From CAVQNQ01 sp963714205 (lineage in GTDB: Bacteria > Acidobacteriota > Terriglobia > Bryobacterales > Bryobacteraceae): a stretch of DNA of 64,000 nt. This document shows, in pieces, positions 26,232 to 34,464 of this stretch. Every line of letters starts with the position of its first letter. The stretch's first letter is position 1. The position numbers and the translations under genes are program-made. The stretch is taken from positions 124,001 through 188,000 of the forward strand of contig CAVQNQ010000007.1 of the NCBI GenBank assembly GCA_963714205.1, in the 5' to 3' direction. The notes below the pieces were generated by a model. That model worked only from the letters and a program-made list of their open reading frames with translations. It ran no database searches and was not told where the DNA came from.

Positions 26232-27763
26232 AAAAAGACGAAAAAGACAAAAAATTCCGGCTTTTGTTTGAAGATAATCCGCAGCCGATGTGGGTCTTCG
26301 ATGCCCGGAGCCTCCAGTTCCTGGAAGTCAACTCGGCGGCTTGCGCGTTGTATGGATTTTCCCCCGCCGAGTTCCGTTCTCTGGATCTCGGCGCCATTCA
26401 GGGGGCCGAAGATGCGCGGCGCTTCGCCGAGGAGTTAAGAAGCGGGAAGCGGCCTATCACCAGCGTGCGGAAACACCGCACCCACGAGAACCGCTGCCTC
26501 GATGTGGAAATGGTGGTTCATGACATCCAGTTCGGAGGCCGGTCGGCCGAGCTGGCCGTCCTGAACGACGTTACCGGCCGCCGCCAGCTTGAAGAGCAGC
26601 TCCGCCAGGCGCAGAAGATGGAAGCCGTGGGGATGCTGGCCGGCGGCGTGGCGCACGATTTCAATAATCTGCTGACCATCATCACCGGCTACAGCCAGCT
26701 GGTCCTGAACGGCCTCCCCGACGGAGACGCCAACCGCTACCCGGTAGAACAGATCATGAAGGCCGGGGAGCGTGCCGCGGCGCTCACCAAGCAGCTTTTG
26801 GCCTTCAGCCGCCGCCAGGTGCTTCAGCCCAGGGTTTTCGATCTGAACAAACTCGTGACCAGCCTGGGCACGCTGCTGCAACGTCTCATCGGCGAGGATG
26901 TCGATCTGCGGCTGGCGCTGCGGGCCGGTCTGAGCTCCATCAACGCGGATCCCGGCCAGATCGAACAGGTGCTCATGAACCTGGTGATCAATTCGCGGGA
27001 CGCCATGCCCCAGGGTGGAACCCTCACGGTCGAAACACAGAACGAGATGCTGGACGAGAGCTACACCGCCCGGCACGTAGGGTCGCGGCCGGGGCCTCAC
27101 ATCCTGCTGGCCGTCACCGATAGCGGCTCGGGTATGGACGAATTTACCAAGGCTCACCTGTTCGAACCTTTTTTCACCACCAAGGGGCCGGGCAGGGGCA
27201 CCGGGCTGGGACTCTCCACGGTCTTCGGCATTGTCAGGCAGAGCGGCGGCATCGTGGATGTGGATAGCGAGTTGGGGCGCGGCACCTCAGTAAAGGTGTA
27301 TCTGCCGAGCATCGATCAGCCGGTCGCCGATGAATCCGAAGACCGCAGAGCCGGCCCCAGGCGCGGAACCGAAACCATCCTGCTGGTGGAAGACGATGAG
27401 ATGGTGCGCGCCCTGGTGCGCCAGGCGCTGGTGCGAGAGGGCTACAAGGTGCTGGATGCTTCCGATCCTCTGGATGCCCAGCGCATTTCCGCCCAGTACC
27501 GGGGCCGGATCCAGCTCCTGATCACCGACGTGGTCATGCCCAAGGTGAGCGGCCGCGAGCTGGCCTCCAGAATCAGCCAGCTCCGGCCCAATATCAAGAT
27601 ACTCTACATGTCGGGCTATACCGATGGCGCCGTCCTCAACAGCGGGATACTGGAGAACGAAGTGGCCTTCCTGCAGAAGCCCTTCAGCCCCGATGCGCTG
27701 ACCGGGAAGGTGCGTGAGGTCCTGGAAAGCGCCGGCGGAAAGATCCGGCACGCCGCCGAATAG
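26210..27763 (+). CDS. Hybrid PAS histidine kinase with C-terminal receiver
   Basis: The 517-residue soluble kinase has a PAS domain (about residues 17-125, FRLLFEDNPQPMWVFDARSL split), a dimerisation/phosphotransfer domain with His149 in GGVAHDFNNLLT, an ATPase domain (DPGQIEQVLMNLVINSRDAM split, GTGLGLSTVFGIV) and a C-terminal receiver with Asp440 in LITDVVMP. It should phosphorylate its own receiver and perhaps the HD-GYP regulator upstream. There is no transmembrane helix, so the signal is cytoplasmic. The ATG at 26210 overlaps the preceding gene by 22 bases; the open frame further upstream is antiparallel to no conserved domain. Confidence 0.92.
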   Translation: MPAKQSIKKDEKDKKFRLLFEDNPQPMWVFDARSLQFLEVNSAACALYGFSPAEFRSLDLGAIQGAEDARRFAEELRSGKRPITSVRKHRTHENRCLDVEMVVHDIQFGGRSAELAVLNDVTGRRQLEEQLRQAQKMEAVGMLAGGVAHDFNNLLTIITGYSQLVLNGLPDGDANRYPVEQIMKAGERAAALTKQLLAFSRRQVLQPRVFDLNKLVTSLGTLLQRLIGEDVDLRLALRAGLSSINADPGQIEQVLMNLVINSRDAMPQGGTLTVETQNEMLDESYTARHVGSRPGPHILLAVTDSGSGMDEFTKAHLFEPFFTTKGPGRGTGLGLSTVFGIVRQSGGIVDVDSELGRGTSVKVYLPSIDQPVADESEDRRAGPRRGTETILLVEDDEMVRALVRQALVREGYKVLDASDPLDAQRISAQYRGRIQLLITDVVMPKVSGRELASRISQLRPNIKILYMSGYTDGAVLNSGILENEVAFLQKPFSPDALTGKVREVLESAGGKIRHAAE

Positions 27764-27771
27764 GCCGCCGT

Positions 27772-28800
27772 TCAGGCGATGAAGGGCGCGGGCGACGGCG
27801 GCGGGGACGCTAGCACGCGCTCTGCCATGGCGAATTTGAGTTCCTCGATGCCCTGCCCGGTGGCGCTGGAGATCTCGAAGTACGCGAGGCCGCGTTCCCC
27901 CGCCAGACTTCGCAGGGATGCCGCGCGGCCGGGATCCTGGAGGGCGTCCATCTTGGTGGCCACCACCACCATCGGCTTGGCGGCCAAATCCTCGCTGAAG
28001 CTGGCCAACTCCCCGAGGACCGTCTCGAAATCGCGCACGGGATCGCGGCCGCTCGATTCCGAAACGTCCACCAGGTGCGCCAGCAGGCGCGTGCGTTCGA
28101 TGTGGCGCAGAAACTGGACGCCCAGACCGTGCCCCAGGTGTGCGCCCTCGATCAGGCCGGGGATGTCGGCTACCACGAAGCTGCGGAAGTCAGGCATTTG
28201 CACGACGCCCAAGTGGGGCTCGAGAGTGGTGAAGGGATAATCGGCGATTTTCGGCCGGGCCGCCGAAATGCGCGAAATCAGCGTGGATTTGCCGGCGTTG
28301 GGAAACCCGACCAGTCCCACGTCGGCCAGCAGCTTCAGCTCGAGGCGCAGCCGTTTCTCCTCGCCCGCGCGCCCGGGTTCGTGCTCGGTGGGCGCCTGGT
28401 GGGTGGAGGTGGCGAAACGCGCGTTGCCGCGCCCGCCGCGTCCGCCGCGCGCCACCAGGAACCGCTCGCCGGCGCTGGTAAAATCGTGGAGGCGCTCGCC
28501 GGTCGAGGCATCGTAGACCACCGTGCCCACGGGCACGTCGAGCTGGATCGAGTGTCCCTCGGCTCCGGTCCGGTTGCTGCCCTCACCGTGGCGTCCGCGC
28601 TCGGCCTTGTGCTCGGGGTTAAAACGGTACTTGAGCAGCGTGTTCTCATGCTCATCGGCCATCAGAACCACGTCGCCGCCGCGCCCGCCATCGCCGCCGC
28701 TGGGTCCCCCGCGCGGAACATACTTCTCCCGCCGGAAGGCCAGACAGCCGTTGCCGCCGTCGCCGGCCTTCACGAGGATGATGACTTCATCGATGAACAT
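27772..28800 (-). CDS. obgE: GTPase Obg
   Basis: The 342-residue GTPase has the glycine-rich Obg fold at the N-terminus (GNGCLAFRREKYVPRGGP, GGDGGRGGDVV) and a G domain with GFPNAGKSTL (G1), DIPGLIEGAH (G3) and TKMDAL (G4). Obg binds the large ribosomal subunit and links ribosome assembly to growth and the stringent response. The gene lies after rplU and rpmA in the same direction; this L21-L27-Obg order is conserved in many bacteria. It is convergent with the hybrid kinase gene, 8 bases apart. Confidence 0.96.
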   Translation of the reverse strand: MFIDEVIILVKAGDGGNGCLAFRREKYVPRGGPSGGDGGRGGDVVLMADEHENTLLKYRFNPEHKAERGRHGEGSNRTGAEGHSIQLDVPVGTVVYDASTGERLHDFTSAGERFLVARGGRGGRGNARFATSTHQAPTEHEPGRAGEEKRLRLELKLLADVGLVGFPNAGKSTLISRISAARPKIADYPFTTLEPHLGVVQMPDFRSFVVADIPGLIEGAHLGHGLGVQFLRHIERTRLLAHLVDVSESSGRDPVRDFETVLGELASFSEDLAAKPMVVVATKMDALQDPGRAASLRSLAGERGLAYFEISSATGQGIEELKFAMAERVLASPPPSPAPFIA

Positions 28801-28870
28801 AGAAAAGCCGCCGGAGAGCGGCCGGCGGCCTCACGGAATTCCTGCGGTGGAGCAGCGCTCCGCCGGTGGG

Positions 28871-29128
28871 CTACACGACTTCCTTCACGCTGACGAACTT
28901 GCCCAGACGTCCGCGGTCGCGGTACTCGACCACGCCCGTCACCTCGGCGAATAACGTATCGTCCTTGGCCCAGCCCACGTTGGTGCCCGCTTTGATGGGG
29001 GTGCCGCGCTGCCGCACAAGTATCGACCCGCCCGGCACCAGTTGCCCTCCGAAGACCTTCACGCCCAGCCGCTGCGCGGTGGAATCGCGGCCATTTCTGG
29101 AACTGCCTAATCCCTTTTTATGCGCCAT
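28871..29128 (-). CDS. rpmA: 50S ribosomal protein L27
   Basis: The 85-residue product is L27: MAHKKGLGSSRNGRDSTAQR at the N-terminus, then GVKVFGGQLVPGGSILVRQR and GTNVGWAKDDTLFA. Its N-terminal tail reaches the peptidyl-transferase centre. There is no cleavable N-terminal extension of the Firmicutes type. It lies 7 bases after rplU and 70 bases before obgE. Confidence 0.98.
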   Translation of the reverse strand: MAHKKGLGSSRNGRDSTAQRLGVKVFGGQLVPGGSILVRQRGTPIKAGTNVGWAKDDTLFAEVTGVVEYRDRGRLGKFVSVKEVV

Positions 29129-29135
29129 ACGTCAC

Positions 29136-29429
29136 CTACACGACGATCTCGCCGACCTTCAATTCCGTGAAGGCCTGGCGGTGCCCGATGGTTTTCTTAT
29201 ACTGCTTCTTGCGCTTAAACTTAAAGACCAGGACCTTATCGCCCCGGCCGTCGCCAACGATGGTAGCCTTCACCGCGGCGCCCGTCACCAGTCCGCCGTC
29301 CTCTTTGAAAGCGGCCTTGACGGGCAGTTCGATTTCCGATCCCATCTCGCCGGCCAGTTTTTCCACGCGGATGACGTCGCCCGGAGCGACGCGGTACTGC
29401 TTTCCGCCCGTTTCAACTATCGCGTGCAT
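29136..29429 (-). CDS. rplU: 50S ribosomal protein L21
   Basis: The 97-residue product is L21: MHAIVETGGKQYRVAPGD, VLVFKFKRKKQYKKTIGHRQ and a short C-terminus. The ATG at 29429 was chosen because it gives the family N-terminus; the open frame runs 16 codons further upstream without match. It is the first gene of the rplU-rpmA-obgE operon, with a predicted promoter at 29493-29522. Confidence 0.98.
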   Translation of the reverse strand: MHAIVETGGKQYRVAPGDVIRVEKLAGEMGSEIELPVKAAFKEDGGLVTGAAVKATIVGDGRGDKVLVFKFKRKKQYKKTIGHRQAFTELKVGEIVV

Positions 29430-29492
29430 ACAAACCTCGGTTGCGGAGCCGGAACACACGGGGTGCGTCGGAACCACTGAGAGTAAATCATC

Positions 29493-29522
29493 AGTTTACA
29501 ACAACCCAACGGTGAAACTCAA
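29493..29522 (-). promoter_or_regulatory. Predicted sigma-70 promoter of rplU-rpmA-obgE
   Basis: On the minus strand TTGAGT (29522-29517) and TAAACT (29498-29493) match the -35 and -10 consensus at four of six bases each, with an 18-base spacer. They lie 63 bases upstream of the rplU ATG and right beside the left end of the accessory element. Prediction only. Confidence 0.42.
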
Positions 29523-29530
29523 ATGCTGGC

Positions 29531-29536
29531 GCGGCG
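29531..29536. repeat. Left copy of putative 6-bp target-site duplication
   Basis: GCGGCG directly outside the left inverted repeat is repeated directly outside the right one (31237-31242). The sequence is GC-rich and short, so chance is possible, but the position is exactly where a target duplication would be. Confidence 0.5.
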
Positions 29537-29565
29537 GGGTAGTGGGTCAGTTTGGATTTTGTCAC
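29537..29565 (+). repeat. Left terminal inverted repeat
   Basis: It begins GGGTAGTGGGTCAGTTTGG and ends TTTTGTCAC. Its reverse complement is found at 31208-31236 with a single mismatch (base 25). Confidence 0.8.
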
Positions 29566-29621
29566 GAGATTTCGGTCGGGTGCGGTTGGAAACAAAGTTG
29601 TTGAAATCGAACAGTTTTTAG

Positions 29622-29627
29622 TTGACA
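29622..29627 (+). promoter_or_regulatory. Possible -35 box before the first element gene
   Basis: TTGACA matches the -35 consensus perfectly in an AT-rich stretch 51 bases before the ATG at 29678. No convincing -10 box lies at 16-18 bases; TAATAC at 29651-29656 is too far. Weak support. Confidence 0.25.
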
Positions 29628-29677
29628 CCGAGAGCAATGGAACACAATCTTAATACTTAAGACAGGAGAAATAGATT

Positions 29678-29956
29678 ATGCCAGGCAAAAGGCTTTACGT
29701 GCGCTGTAAAGTAGCCAGAGGGCTGTTCGAGAGTGAGTTTTACGTATCCGTGCAGCGCTCATCTGCCTTTGTTGACCGTTCACAGGTGCAAGTGGCGGTT
29801 CCCCCAGATCAAGGTAACGAGGTTGATGGCCTAGTTGTTGCGTACTTTGTGGGAGAAGACCAGAGGGCGGGTCAAACTTTGGTTGAGCTGCCGGGGCAGC
29901 CCGCAGTCGGGGGGCTTCGGACCTGGGTTCCGGCCGGGCTTCTGGCGAACGCCTAG
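29678..29956 (+). CDS. Unknown small protein, first gene of the accessory element
   Basis: The 92-residue product looks strand-rich (RLYVRCKVARGLFESEFYVS, QVQVAVPPDQG, GLVVAYFVGED) with no membrane helix or signal peptide. AGGAG at 29664-29668 lies 9 bases before the ATG, so translation is well supported. The dCTP-deaminase-like gene follows after 32 bases in the same direction, so they are probably co-transcribed. I do not recognise the family. Composition is less GC-rich than the flanking chromosome, in keeping with transfer. Confidence 0.68.
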   Translation: MPGKRLYVRCKVARGLFESEFYVSVQRSSAFVDRSQVQVAVPPDQGNEVDGLVVAYFVGEDQRAGQTLVELPGQPAVGGLRTWVPAGLLANA

Positions 29957-29988
29957 GGAAACTAGCCGTCCCCCTGGGCGGGCGGTTT

Positions 29989-30582
29989 ATGATTCTAAGC
30001 AAAGAGGGCATACAGGAGGCCTTGCGAAATGGCCATCTTGCGATCACGCCTGAACCACGGGAAGATCAATACACCACATCCGCGGTTGATCTGACTCTAG
30101 GGGATGATTTCAAGCGCTGGGATGACGCCCTTATGACGACCCCAGGGCTGCGGGCCGAGCTTAATCTTGCGGAGCAGGACTTCCTTAAGACTGCGCGGCA
30201 CTACACTCGTCCCGTCGGCCCTGATCGCGAGGGATCGATAGTCCTTCCCCCGTATTTCAAAGAGCACTGGCATCTACTTGCGATCACGCGTGAACGGGTT
30301 TGTCTAAACCGCGAAGGCGCCTTGGCCGCACGCGTGGAGGGTCGCAGCTCGCTTGCGCGTCTCGGATTGATCGTCCATCTCACTGCGCCAATAATCCACG
30401 CCGGATGGGTGGGTGTGATCACCCTGGAAATTATTAATTTCGGACCATTCTACCTGAAATTAGTTCCTCACCAGACGCGAATCTGCCAGTTGATCTTTGA
30501 GCGCCTGGAAATGCCAGCCGTGGGGGAACCAGCTACCGCTTTCCAGGGACAAGTGGCGCCCACAGGGGAAGGGCCACACTGA
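29989..30582 (+). CDS. dcd: dCTP deaminase-like protein (dUTPase fold)
   Basis: The 197-residue product matches the trimeric Dcd/dUTPase family in length and core: MILSKEGIQEAL at the N-terminus, VDLTLGDDF, the GRSSLARLGLIVHLTA active-site block, ITLEIINFGP with the catalytic-type Glu, and ICQLIFE. Dcd makes dUTP from dCTP. It is not the canonical gene: after VHLTA it reads PIIHAGW where E. coli Dcd has HRIDPGW, so the Asp near the sugar site is His. It also has an inserted segment around residues 45-75. It sits inside a transposon-like element, so it may be an accessory nucleotide-pool enzyme. Substrate not certain. Confidence 0.8.
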   Translation: MILSKEGIQEALRNGHLAITPEPREDQYTTSAVDLTLGDDFKRWDDALMTTPGLRAELNLAEQDFLKTARHYTRPVGPDREGSIVLPPYFKEHWHLLAITRERVCLNREGALAARVEGRSSLARLGLIVHLTAPIIHAGWVGVITLEIINFGPFYLKLVPHQTRICQLIFERLEMPAVGEPATAFQGQVAPTGEGPH

Positions 30583-30873
30583 TCACTGCCTAGTCCTTAC
30601 TTAGCGGGTCCACACCAATTGCCCCGCTCAAATCGTTCCGCGGCTCTGGCGACTCGCCCCGCATCCATCAAGGTCACAATCCCGATCAAATCCGCAGGAG
30701 TGCTGGTCTTATCCAGAAGAAGCGCTCGGAGAATTTCGCCGATGGCTGAGGGGGGTCTACATCGGACAGGGGAAGTTCGCTCACTACGTGACGGGGCAGG
30801 TTGAGAAGCGGCAACTTCCGGTCTCGTTCGCCCAGTTAGCGATTGCCAAATACCAGGGGGAAGAATAGCGGCT
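30583..30873. other. Stretch with gene remnants, no complete gene
   Basis: No convincing full gene is seen. On the minus strand, 30597-30745 reads as a protein-like end (IGEILRALLLDKTSTPADL and DAGRVARAAERFERGNW) ending at 30597, but the only starts are a TTG at 30914 after low-complexity sequence or a late internal ATG. On the plus strand, 30746-30868 reads GVYIGQGKFAHYVTGQVEK and SFAQLAIAKYQGEE to a stop at 30868, with no start codon. The two parts do not overlap, so this looks like the ends of two decayed genes joined head to head. Confidence 0.4.
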
Positions 30874-31170
30874 TCACGGTTTCTTCCACCGCGATTCAGC
30901 AGCCTTCTTGGCAATAGCCTTCCGCTTGGTGGGCGAAAGCTTCTCCGCCCTCGCCTTGCCGCCCTTCAATCCTCCGAGTCTACCCAGTGTCACGGCGGCC
31001 GGGTTCTTCCCGCTTGGTGGTGGGGGAGGCGCTTCCCCAGTCGCTTGCTGCACTACATCGAACGCGATCCGATTCAGGTCGCGTGCCCCTTGCCCTCGGC
31101 TCTTGGACCGATTCCCCACTCCCCGTTCGGCGGCCGGCGTCTTTTCGTCCTTGCTTGAGCGGTCCTGCAT
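30874..31170 (-). CDS. Small basic protein with GGLKGGKAR motif
   Basis: The 98-residue product has a disordered polar N-terminus, a short helix (RDLNRIAFDVVQQATGE), a proline run, and a basic C-terminal block with LGRLGGLKGGKARAEKLSP, then KRKAIAKKAAESRWKKP. This C-terminal block resembles small widespread bacterial proteins of unknown role found on accessory DNA, probably nucleic-acid binding because of its charge; that role is inference. The ATG at 31170 is preferred over an upstream start at 31221 that would run into the inverted repeat. It is the last gene inside the element and reads toward the deaminase gene. Confidence 0.65.
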   Translation of the reverse strand: MQDRSSKDEKTPAAERGVGNRSKSRGQGARDLNRIAFDVVQQATGEAPPPPPSGKNPAAVTLGRLGGLKGGKARAEKLSPTKRKAIAKKAAESRWKKP

Positions 31171-31207
31171 ACTTCCAGCGTGACGGGCTGATCGCCGGAT
31201 GTCAAGA

Positions 31208-31236
31208 GTGAGAAAATCCAAACTGACCCACTACCC
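31208..31236 (-). repeat. Right terminal inverted repeat
   Basis: Reverse complement of 29537-29565, with 28 of 29 bases matching. It ends 28 bases from the stop codon of the gene at 31264. Confidence 0.8.
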
Positions 31237-31242
31237 GCGGCG
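31237..31242. repeat. Right copy of putative 6-bp target-site duplication
   Basis: GCGGCG matches the copy at 29531-29536 on the other side of the element. Confidence 0.5.
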
Positions 31243-31263
31243 GGGAGACGCGGCACCGGCCGC

Positions 31264-32340
31264 CTAGCGCCCGCGGCGCATCGGCGAATCCACCTGCTTG
31301 AACCCCGCGGGTATCGCGAATAGAGACGCGTCGACCGCGGCCGAAGAGAAGCCACTGGCCTCGGTGGTCATCTCCAGCAATGATCCGGACGCCGGCGCGC
31401 TCCCGGCCGGCGCCTGCTGCTGCTGAGCCGGAGTCTGGGTGTCCTGGGATTGCTGCTTCTTGCGGCCGAAGCCGCCCAGGCCGGCGAGCCGGCTGCCCAA
31501 AGCCCCACCCAGCGCGCCGCCGGCGGAAGGCTGCTGCGGAGCCGGCTGCGGCTGAGCTTGCGGCTGGGACTGCGGTTGGGCCGCCGCCTGCTGACCGGCG
31601 TCGCCTGTCGGAGCCGCGCCCGTACCCATGGCGGCGCCGCCCATGGTGATACTGGTAATCACCGGCACGCCATCCAGCTTGCCGGCTTCACGATACATCT
31701 GGGCCATCCCCTGTGAAACTTGTGGATTGCTCATGAACATGTTGCCGCCGGGCGTCCAGTTCAGTTTTTCGGCCATGCGCTTCTGGAACGCGCGGACCTC
31801 GTCGTAGCCCGCCACCGCGGGGGCGATCCACATATCGCTGGTCATCGTCATCGTGCCCCCCTGGCCGGTCTTGGGGTCCTTGTTCTCCATTTCCATCTTC
31901 ATGACCAGCTCTTTGGCCTCCATGCCCGCGATCTGTTTGGTGTTGCCGGTGTTCTGGACGGAGACCTTGACGTTGGGCTGGGACTGGGCGCCGGCGCCTT
32001 GCTGCTGCCGCTGCGAGATCTGCTCGACCATCTGCTTCATCTCGTCGAACGTCATGACCGAGTAGGTCTTCCGTTCCATGTCGATGGTGGTGATGGTCTG
32101 GCTGCCCAGGTCGATGACGGTCGCGTTGGAGGCCGTGCGATGCACCATGCGGTCACCCTTTACCGCCACGGTGGTTTCCATCGGTTCGCGAGCCTGGCGG
32201 GAGAAGGCGCCCGCCATGCGCATCATCGTGGCCATCGCTCCACCCGTGATCCGGCTCGTTTCCTTGTAGCTGAAGTCCGCCCAAAGGCTGCTCCCCGTCA
32301 GAGCCAAAAGCCCGGCGGCCGTTACGGCTTTTGTAAACAT
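31264..32340 (-). CDS. Secreted protein of unknown function with Gln/Pro-rich segment
   Basis: The 358-residue product has a signal peptide (FTKAVTAAGLLALTGSSLWA) and a beta-rich region with many Met and Thr (ATMMRMAGAF, RKTYSVMTFDEMKQMVEQI, AKELVMKMEMENKD, SDMWIAPAVAGYDEVRAF). A low-complexity Gln/Pro/Ala stretch and a conserved-looking end (EASGFSSAAVDASLFAIPAGF) follow. This layout resembles DUF4412-type proteins of the envelope, but I am not certain. AGGAGG lies 10 bases before the ATG at 32340, which settles the start. It is divergent from the PH-domain gene. Confidence 0.8.
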   Translation of the reverse strand: MFTKAVTAAGLLALTGSSLWADFSYKETSRITGGAMATMMRMAGAFSRQAREPMETTVAVKGDRMVHRTASNATVIDLGSQTITTIDMERKTYSVMTFDEMKQMVEQISQRQQQGAGAQSQPNVKVSVQNTGNTKQIAGMEAKELVMKMEMENKDPKTGQGGTMTMTSDMWIAPAVAGYDEVRAFQKRMAEKLNWTPGGNMFMSNPQVSQGMAQMYREAGKLDGVPVITSITMGGAAMGTGAAPTGDAGQQAAAQPQSQPQAQPQPAPQQPSAGGALGGALGSRLAGLGGFGRKKQQSQDTQTPAQQQQAPAGSAPASGSLLEMTTEASGFSSAAVDASLFAIPAGFKQVDSPMRRGR

Positions 32341-32417
32341 CTGTAGAAATCCTCCTGCTTGCCCTATTCTTAGGAGGGCAAAGCTAGAATCAATATATCT
32401 CGCCCAAAGGAGATTTT

Positions 32418-32867
32418 GTGAACGAATTGACAATCCGGCCCACCGCCAAGTTCATCAAGGCCGGCGCGGTTTGCGCGGCCATCGTGTTCCTGGCGCTCGA
32501 GATCCTCTACCTGGTGCACCGGGACCAGCTTGGAGGGCGCACCTGGCTGATGGCCCTGCCGCCGCTGATTCTGCTGTGGCCGGCCGCGCGCGCCCTGCGC
32601 CGTAACCTGACCCGGGCCGTGATTGGCACTGACCGGCTGCGCTACGAGACCGGCGTGACCTTCAAGACCACGCGCAATATCCAGCTTGCGAAGATTCAGG
32701 ATGTGCGCGTGGACCAGCGCATGATGCAGCGCATGTTCAACGTGGGCAATCTTTCCATCGAGACGGCCGGCGAGTCCAGCCGGTTAACCATCGTCAACGT
32801 GGATAGCCCCCAGGCTTGGGCGGAGGAAATCATGAACCGGGCGCAGAGGGGCGCGACGGCAGTCTGA
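32418..32867 (+). CDS. Membrane protein with bacterial PH domain (YdbS/DUF304 type)
   Basis: The 149-residue product has two membrane helices (about residues 13-34 and 42-58) followed by a bacterial PH domain: TRAVIGTDRLRYETGV, then TRNIQLAKIQDVRVDQRMMQ and FNVGNLSIETAG. Such proteins are common single or tandem inner-membrane modules of unknown function. The GTG at 32418 has AAGGAG six bases upstream. Tandem GC-rich repeats follow the gene. Confidence 0.85.
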   Translation: MNELTIRPTAKFIKAGAVCAAIVFLALEILYLVHRDQLGGRTWLMALPPLILLWPAARALRRNLTRAVIGTDRLRYETGVTFKTTRNIQLAKIQDVRVDQRMMQRMFNVGNLSIETAGESSRLTIVNVDSPQAWAEEIMNRAQRGATAV

Positions 32868-32890
32868 ACTCGCGGCCGGTTGCGGGACCG

Positions 32891-32919
32891 GGGGAAGCCG
32901 GGGGAAGCCGGAACGTTCC
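32891..32919. repeat. Tandem 10-bp repeat followed by a 10-bp palindrome
   Basis: GGGGAAGCCG occurs twice in a row (32891-32910), then GGAACGTTCC, a perfect palindrome, at 32910-32919. It lies in the intergenic space after the PH-domain gene. Confidence 0.6.
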
Positions 32920-32952
32920 CTGCTTTCACCGCCGGCCGATCGGAGAACGTCC

Positions 32953-32996
32953 CGTCTGTCCCCGGTTGTGCGGCTTCGTCTGTCCCCGTTTGTGCG
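32953..32996. repeat. Two near-identical 20-bp direct repeats, 24-bp period
   Basis: Copies at 32953-32972 and 32977-32996 begin CGTCTGTCCCCG and end TTGTGCG, with 19 of 20 bases identical. They lie just past the stop of the response-regulator gene at 33021 and could be part of a dispersed chromosomal repeat. Confidence 0.6.
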
Positions 32997-33020
32997 CGGC
33001 CAAAGAAGCCCAAGGAATCC

Positions 33021-34463
<1,443 letters not shown>

Positions 34464-34464
34464 T

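Larger units (their letters stand above)
29537..31236. mobile_element. 1.7-kb non-autonomous transposon-like element with 29-bp terminal inverted repeats
   Basis: Two 29-bp inverted repeats (28 of 29 identical, the outer 24 perfect) bound a 1.7-kb segment of lower GC than its surroundings, flanked by GCGGCG on both sides. Inside are a 92-residue unknown gene, a dCTP-deaminase-like gene and a small basic GGLKGGKAR protein, plus short gene remnants. There is no transposase or integrase, so movement would need an enzyme in trans. It lies between the predicted rplU promoter and the stop codon of a secreted-protein gene. The transposon family is not identified; the GTGGGTCA core of the repeats only hints at IS21-like ends and is not proof. 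Confidence 0.65.

Noticed and set aside
29537..31236. The inverted repeats read as two arms of one terminator hairpin
   Set aside because: The arms are about 1.6 kb apart and enclose several genes, which fits an element boundary, not a terminator.
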